Positions 6,601-9,903 of a DNA stretch of 9,903 bases are shown piece after piece (positions within the stretch are counted from its first letter, which is position 1; each line of letters opens with the position of its first letter). Both the position numbers and the translations under genes were made by a program. Location of the stretch: NCBI GenBank assembly GCA_964651325.1, contig CAZYXP010000145.1, positions 1-9,903 of the forward strand, written 5' to 3'. Origin of the DNA: JADFOB01 sp964651325 (GTDB taxonomy: Bacteria > Planctomycetota > Phycisphaerae > UBA1845). A model generated the notes under the pieces. That model was given only the letters and a program-made list of their open reading frames with translations, had not been told where the DNA came from and did not search any database.

Positions 6601-9410
6601 GTGCAGGTGCATTGGTTGCCCAGCGGTGGGCAAGGCGGCAAGCCCGCCGGATCCATGCAGCTGAACCCGCCGAACTCGATGCAGCACGTGTCGCCGCCGC
6701 ACGTCGTCGTGACGCCGGCAAGCACCTGGCATGTGTTGTTCGGGCAGGCGGCGTCGAAGCACGCACCGGCCGCCGCCGCCGGACAGTTGGAGCAATCCCC
6801 GTCCGCGCACGTAATCTCGTAGACGCAGAAGTTCTGCGGCGGTGGCTGGGTACATTCACACGTGATGGGCGCACCCGCCGGCAGGTTGGACAAGACGTCC
6901 TGGGCTTGTCCGGTCGAGACGCCGCCGACGTGCAAGAGGCAATCGTCCGTGGGAATCGGGCATAGCCCGTTGCAGCTAAGCAGGGTTTCGTTGGTGCCCG
7001 GAAGCGGCTCCACGCCAATCGGCCCGCAATCATTGCCGGGAATGAAGCACTGGCAAATCTCGGCCTGGAGTTGGCCCGCGGCGTCGATAAAGAGCATCGA
7101 CGGTAGACACAGATCATTTACGCCACCGGCGATGCATGATCCCTGCTGCTGTTGCTGGCAAATAGGAATGGCCGGCGGCGCGGGAAGCGGACAAATCGCC
7201 GCGGTTTCGCAGGCGTCGTCCACGCCGTTTCCGTTGAGGTCGCCGAGGCAGATGCTGCCGGCGCCTTGAGACGTGCCGCCACGTTCCGCACAGCACAATG
7301 GATCGAGCATCGCGCAAGTGCCATCCTGGAAGCAGCAAGCCTCCGGGCCGGACGGCGAACAGGCCGAATTGGCCCCTTGTGCTGTGCCACCGAGGTCCAC
7401 GCAGCATAGCGGATCGAGCATCGTACAAGTGCCGTCCTGCAGGCAGCAGGCCTGAAGCGGTTGACAATCGCCTTGATGCCACACGCCATCGCAACAAATC
7501 TGATGCTCCAACGAGCAAGCACCGGTCGCCAGATCACAGCAGGCCCCAATGGGGCCGCAGTTGCTTCCCACGCCGTGCCAAATGGCCGGTGGCAGACAAT
7601 CCGAAAGGGGCACCTGGGCGCACGTTCCGTCCGGGAAGCAGCACGCCCCAAGCTCAGGCGGCGGTGGCTGCGTGCATTGACATGTAATGGGCGCGCCCGC
7701 TGGCATATTGGACGCGACGTCCTGCGCTTGTCCTGTAGAGATGCCGCCGACGTGCAAGAGGCATTCATCCGTGGGAATCGGACACAGACCGTTGCAGGTC
7801 AGCAGAATTTCATTCGTGCCGGGAAGCGGTTGCACGTCTATAGGTCCGCAATCATTGCCGGGAATGAAGCACTGGCAAATCTCGGCCTGGAGTTGGCCCG
7901 CGGCGTCGATAAAGAGCATCGACGGTAGACACAGATCATTTACGCCACCGGCGATGCATGATCCCTGCTGCTGTTGCTGGCAAATAGGAATGGCCGGCGG
8001 CGCGGGAAGCGGACAAATCGCCGCGGTTTCGCAGGCGTCGTCCACGCCGTTTCCGTTGAGGTCGCCGAGGCAGATGCTGCCGGCGCCTTGAGACGTGCCG
8101 CCACGTTCCGCACAGCACAATGGATCGAGCATCGCGCAAGTGCCATCCTGGAAGCAGCAAGCCTCCGGGCCGGACGGCGAACAGGCCGAATTGGCCCCTT
8201 GTGCTGTGCCACCGAGGTCCACGCAGCATAGCGGATCGAGCATCGTACAAGTGCCGTCCTGCAGGCAGCAGGCCTGAAGCGGTTGACAATCGCCTTGATG
8301 CCACACGCCATCGCAACAAATCTGATGCTCCAACGAGCAAGCACCGGTCGCCAGATCACAGCAGGCCCCAATGGGGCCGCAGTTGCTTCCCACGCCGTGC
8401 CAAATGGCCGGTGGCAGACAATCCGAAAGGGGCACCTGGGCGCACGTACCATCCGGGAAGCAGCACGCGCCCAGTTGGGGCACGGGTTGCGCACACTCGC
8501 AGGTGACGGCACTGTTGGGGGGAACATCGAAAACGGGCACGGAGGTTATGCCACTGGCGACCCCGTTGATGTGAATCTCGCAGTTGCCGCCGGGTGGATT
8601 CGGGCAGGCCTCGACACACGAAAAGACCGGAAAGCCGACGCTACCGTCGACGGTGATCGGTCCGCAAATGCCATCAGTGGAAGGCGGGTAACAGTCACAA
8701 AGCTCGGCAATAAAGCCACCCGTGTCATTCGTGATGAGGATGGACGGCAAACAAGTGTCGCCGGCGTTGCCGGTCTGACATTGGCCGCCGGCCTGATTTT
8801 GATCACAAATCGGGATGATCGGCTGCCCCGGCAACGGGCACGGTGCCGGGCCCCCGGCCGCGCAATCACAACTGACCAACGCGCCCGGCGGCACACTGCC
8901 CGAATCCATGAGATTCTGGCCCGTGTCTACGCCGTCGAAGTGGATCGTGCAGGCGTCCACACCGTTGGGGCAATTCGGATCACAAAGGAGCCGGAACCCC
9001 GGTCCGGCGGGATCGGGCAGCACGTGGACCGGGCCGCAGAGTCCATTCTGGGGAAAACATTGGCAAAGTTCGGCCACAGGATTCCCGGTCGTGTCGAAGA
9101 AGACGAGCTGCGGCAGGCAGGTATCCCCCGGCAGACCGCCGACACACTGGCTTGGCTGGAGGACGTCGCAGACGGGCATCTCGACGGCCGGATCGGGCAA
9201 CGGGCATACGCCGCCGGCCTCGATAGCGCGACCTCCGACTTCACTTCCGGCCCGCTTTTGGGCCTGGCCGGAGCCGGTTTCGGCCATGGCGGGTGCAACC
9301 GCCAGCGCCATAGCCAGCAGCACGCCAGGTAACAAGAGAGACGATATTGCGGTGATCCGTCCCGCACGACAACAAGGGCGGATACACCTATACTTTCGAT
9401 TGGCACTCAT
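3381..9410 (-). CDS. Giant secreted cysteine-rich modular protein with dockerin-like C-terminus, 2009 aa
   Basis: Function unknown; predicted exported surface or extracellular protein. ATG 9410 is chosen over ATG 9425 because GGAGG lies eight bases before it. Residues 1-43 are a signal peptide (basic start, hydrophobic ~20-40, cleavage AMA|ET). Order of parts: A modules of ~115 aa with twelve cysteines each at 69-183, 191-306, 466-579, 740-853 and 1667-1780; 21 'ACC' modules (B; consensus xACCxxDGTC, then CC, GG and a final C) at ~313-465, ~587-739, ~940-1280 and ~1505-1660; a unique cysteine-rich stretch at ~862-940; three CFGxC modules at 1304-1423; five DxNxNGxxDxC-like acidic loops; a C-terminal domain at 1822-1930 starting NKYISLRPG; and a dockerin-like tail at 1931-2009. 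More than a tenth of residues are Cys, so extensive disulfide bonding outside the cytoplasm is likely. It is alone between a long leader and its own terminator. No catalytic motif is visible. Planctomycete proteins of this style are usually annotated hypothetical. Confidence 0.88.
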   Translation of the reverse strand: MSANRKYRCIRPCCRAGRITAISSLLLPGVLLAMALAVAPAMAETGSGQAQKRAGSEVGGRAIEAGGVCPLPDPAVEMPVCDVLQPSQCVGGLPGDTCLPQLVFFDTTGNPVAELCQCFPQNGLCGPVHVLPDPAGPGFRLLCDPNCPNGVDACTIHFDGVDTGQNLMDSGSVPPGALVSCDCAAGGPAPCPLPGQPIIPICDQNQAGGQCQTGNAGDTCLPSILITNDTGGFIAELCDCYPPSTDGICGPITVDGSVGFPVFSCVEACPNPPGGNCEIHINGVASGITSVPVFDVPPNSAVTCECAQPVPQLGACCFPDGTCAQVPLSDCLPPAIWHGVGSNCGPIGACCDLATGACSLEHQICCDGVWHQGDCQPLQACCLQDGTCTMLDPLCCVDLGGTAQGANSACSPSGPEACCFQDGTCAMLDPLCCAERGGTSQGAGSICLGDLNGNGVDDACETAAICPLPAPPAIPICQQQQQGSCIAGGVNDLCLPSMLFIDAAGQLQAEICQCFIPGNDCGPIDVQPLPGTNEILLTCNGLCPIPTDECLLHVGGISTGQAQDVASNMPAGAPITCQCTQPPPPELGACCFPDGTCAQVPLSDCLPPAIWHGVGSNCGPIGACCDLATGACSLEHQICCDGVWHQGDCQPLQACCLQDGTCTMLDPLCCVDLGGTAQGANSACSPSGPEACCFQDGTCAMLDPLCCAERGGTSQGAGSICLGDLNGNGVDDACETAAICPLPAPPAIPICQQQQQGSCIAGGVNDLCLPSMLFIDAAGQLQAEICQCFIPGNDCGPIGVEPLPGTNETLLSCNGLCPIPTDDCLLHVGGVSTGQAQDVLSNLPAGAPITCECTQPPPQNFCVYEITCADGDCSNCPAAAAGACFDAACPNNTCQVLAGVTTTCGGDTCCIEFGGFSCMDPAGLPPCPPLGNQCTCTPPQLGACCDILTGTCFDSFEADCPAPAIWQGAGTTCGPVGACCDPATGACSQQFEGCCNGVWHPGPCLQAARCCLGDSCIDIDPECCALMGGNAVSGTCQPTEACCFDDGTCADMDPVCCTLAGGNPQGAGSFCLGDLDGDGVDDACPPFGACCDLLFGTCTQTTQANCSGALETWLGAGSACLGDEACCFADGTCSVMDKACCLDSGGSPQGPGSTCTATGPEACCLPDDTCSMMDPRCCTAAGGSPQGVGSTCSATGPEACCQPNGVCTMLDPVCCLAVGGSPQGVGSTCTATGTQACCFANGSCAQMDPICCVGLGGLPGGLGSVCLGDGNGNGVDDACEVPQVCEPLDDGSGCTPVVCPPEACFGECVNGSYCDDPACCIDPAACQCYAPNSVVSINLCGDCFGSCTADGSYCDSGAPGCCIGGNCQCYSPNNPISIKLCGNCFGECIDGAYCDPVGNPACAIIPNQPACYDVFSQVSIDLCQSKPVMVDNVCETKCAEFDAANGAWGISVCDCVPVEECHVVLLPGADPFCDGVCPPETECVRNETIDPVTGNLVVCCDCEPIEACCMTTADVTCQQLPVSQCLAQGGTPQGPGSTCLGHEACCLPDGTCTFVDALCCDDLGGTPGGPGSTCLGEGACCLDIDDGPFQFDTCIIADEFCCETMGGVFQGIGSVCDTVACCLNGLCQDLDVECCLASGGVPQAAGSACEGDNNGNGVDDACEPDLCPLPLPPVIPICEQQQPGACIAGGPQDLCLPFIVFIDAAGQVQAEGCNCFSPGGDCGPIDVQPLPGTNETQLSCQGVCPAPDDDCLIHVGGISTGLSQVIAANMPAGQAISCECAVACPVPNPPLPEKKLATTCTSDADCSNLAVCVNGDCYVPKNKYISLRPGNAGNMVGLRVTMTSNALFPALVGQAWWVQPHAAADPPNIFRLGCSKHYQDWGTAPTVIHVGDRHITPQAVYEVQALTLGCDQTVPGNYSTPLVLPTVTTWGDCVGNVVAGLYTPPEGVVNLNDVFAAVLKFQGALSPNLVWVDVEGDVPNGTINIADVFTLVLAFQGGGYPYAGPLACQ
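5142..5501 (-). repeat. Three CFGxC cysteine modules (C modules)
   Basis: Residues 1304-1423 contain three consecutive ~40-residue repeats. Each begins CFGEC or CFGSC, then has G(S/A)YCD, a CC or AC pair, a cysteine plus tyrosine (CQCYAPN, CQCYSPN, PACYDVF) and ends S(I)xLC. The third lacks the CC pair. They differ from the A and B modules; I do not recognise the family. Confidence 0.7.
5709..6041 (-). repeat. Three exact-length 111-bp tandem coding repeats (37-aa B modules)
   Basis: Units 5931-6041, 5820-5930 and 5709-5819 each encode 37 residues beginning EACC and ending GSTC(T/S)ATG(P/T). The shared pattern is ACC, C, CC, GGSPQG, GSTC: six cysteines per unit. The DNA is diverged between units, so the array is older than the 602-bp repeat further upstream in the gene. 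A fourth related but longer unit follows from 5708 downward and ends in an acidic GDGNGNGVDDAC loop. Confidence 0.85.
7024..7625 (-). repeat. 602-bp perfect direct repeat, second copy
   Basis: Identical base for base to 7846-8447 (offset 822 bases), checked along its length by eye. It encodes the end of one B module, three further B modules and the first half of A module 4. The identity stops at 7023 (C versus T at 7845) and at 7626 (T versus A at 8448). Beyond each edge the sequences remain homologous but clearly diverged. Confidence 0.95.
7846..8447 (-). repeat. 602-bp perfect direct repeat, first copy
   Basis: Partner of 7024-7625. It is the core of the first of two 274-residue (822-bp) units, residues 313-586 and 587-860, each made of four B modules followed by one A module. 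Identity extends through third codon positions. Confidence 0.95.
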
Positions 9411-9418
9411 GTTCGCTT

Positions 9419-9423
9419 CCTCC
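9419..9423 (-). promoter_or_regulatory. Ribosome binding site of the giant gene, decides its start
   Basis: The minus strand has GGAGG, eight bases, then ATG at 9410-9408. The in-frame ATG at 9425 overlaps this site and lacks its own, so the start is taken at 9410. Confidence 0.8.
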
Positions 9424-9464
9424 ATTTAGAGCAACTGAAGCCCATTTGACGCAGAATCCGCTCC

Positions 9465-9503
9465 GGCACGGAATTCGTTTCTACCTAGCCATAGCGCCGT
9501 GCC
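9465..9503 (-). promoter_or_regulatory. Inverted repeat in the leader of the giant gene
   Basis: A 7-bp perfect stem, GGCACGG (9465-9471) with CCGTGCC (9497-9503), encloses a 25-base loop, about 55-95 bases before the start codon. It could be an mRNA hairpin or an operator. It does not match a riboswitch class I know. Confidence 0.3.
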
Positions 9504-9751
9504 GACAGTTATTGACACCAAAACGCTTTCGAGTTCCAAAGAAATCCGGGCCGGCGTCTGCGGTACGAAACCGAAGTCGATGGGCCGGGCACATGGACGG
9601 CAAAAACTGAGAACGAAACAAGTACAAAGGACTTGTGGTCAAGCGTTCGGCGCGCGCATGATGCGGCCTTATCGCTATCCAGATCCTGCCCGCAATGCCT
9701 CAAAAATGACTAGAGCCGCAGCTTGCTGGAAACTGCGGTGACGCGGGTCAC

Positions 9752-9779
9752 ATTGTAGCAGCTTTGTCCCGCCGTACAA
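9752..9779 (-). promoter_or_regulatory. Candidate promoter of the giant gene
   Basis: On the minus strand TTGTAC (9779-9774, three of six -35 matches) is separated by 16 bases from TACAAT (9757-9752, five of six -10 matches). A start near 9745 would give a leader of about 335 bases. Only the -10 is strong; a nearer promoter cannot be ruled out. Confidence 0.35.
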
Positions 9780-9903
9780 GCGTTTAATCCTATATTTCTA
9801 GAGTTCGCATCACGGCCAATGAGTTTTGCACAGCAACGCAACCACGCAACAACCAAGTGAGTGGCGGCGCTTAAAGTCTCGCTGTTGCGTCGGAGCGATG
9901 CAG

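Larger units (their letters stand above)
9411..9903. other. Gene-free upstream region and probable long leader of the giant gene
   Basis: Short open frames here (for example 9499-9741 plus and 9509-9703 minus) show no recognisable protein, codon signal or ribosome binding site. The stretch holds the candidate promoter at 9752-9779, a small inverted repeat CCGCAG/CTGCGG at 9716-9738 and a larger one at 9465-9503. No tRNA or known riboswitch pattern was recognised. The first gene beyond 9903 is not visible. Confidence 0.55.

Noticed and set aside
7024..8447. Perfect repeat as an insertion sequence or transposon
   Set aside because: No transposase frame, no terminal inverted repeats and no target duplication; both copies are in frame inside the same gene.
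8283..9332. Plus-strand open frame of about 349 codons, and similar plus-strand frames at 5025-5843, 6411-6965 and 7461-7928
   Set aside because: They lie antisense to the giant gene, have arginine/alanine-rich compositions typical of shadow frames in GC-rich DNA, contain repeated peptides only where the DNA repeats, and have no recognisable domains.
9499..9741. 80-codon plus-strand frame upstream of the giant gene
   Set aside because: No ribosome binding site, no recognisable domain, and it overlaps the probable leader of the giant gene.

Overview
The window comes from a GC-rich bacterium, most likely a planctomycete (Planctomycetota, perhaps a Phycisphaerae-like lineage). The main clue is a giant secreted cysteine-rich protein. 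It carries serial 'ACC..DGTC' modules, 'GDLNGNGVDDACE'-type acidic loops and a C-terminal dockerin-like pair ending '..AFQGG.PYAGP'. This combination is typical of predicted surface proteins from planctomycete genomes. The taxonomic call rests on recall of protein style, not on a search.

Layout. Bases 1-2175 (minus strand) hold a probable two-gene operon: an RNase Z-like metallo-beta-lactamase hydrolase followed by arginine deiminase (arcA), whose stop codon is the first three bases of the window. Divergent from it, at 2376-2867 (plus), is the ribonucleotide-reductase repressor nrdR. A consensus -35 element and a near-consensus NrdR box lie just upstream of it, so it probably represses itself. 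Bases 2868-3300 have no convincing gene but contain four short GCCC/GGGC inverted repeats and may be a dispersed repeat. A strong UUCG-loop intrinsic terminator (3306-3339, minus) ends the next gene.

Bases 3381-9410 (minus) are one uninterrupted 2009-residue reading frame, about 60% of the window. It encodes a signal peptide, five copies of a roughly 115-residue module with exactly twelve cysteines each (A modules), 21 shorter 'ACC' modules (B), three 'CFGxC' modules (C), five DxNxNG-like acidic loops, a C-terminal beta-rich-looking region and a dockerin-like tail. Two adjacent 822-bp (274-residue) units share a 602-bp core that is identical base for base, flanked by clearly diverged homologous sequence. 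This points to recent gene conversion or recombination.

Bases 9411-9903 are non-coding as far as I can see. They hold the ribosome binding site of the giant gene, a possible inverted repeat in its leader and a candidate promoter about 340 bases upstream.

The small genes are housekeeping or metabolic (tRNA 3' processing, arginine catabolism, dNTP control) and have no visible link to the giant gene. The most novel content is the modular architecture and repeat dynamics of the giant secreted protein, especially the twelve-cysteine A module.
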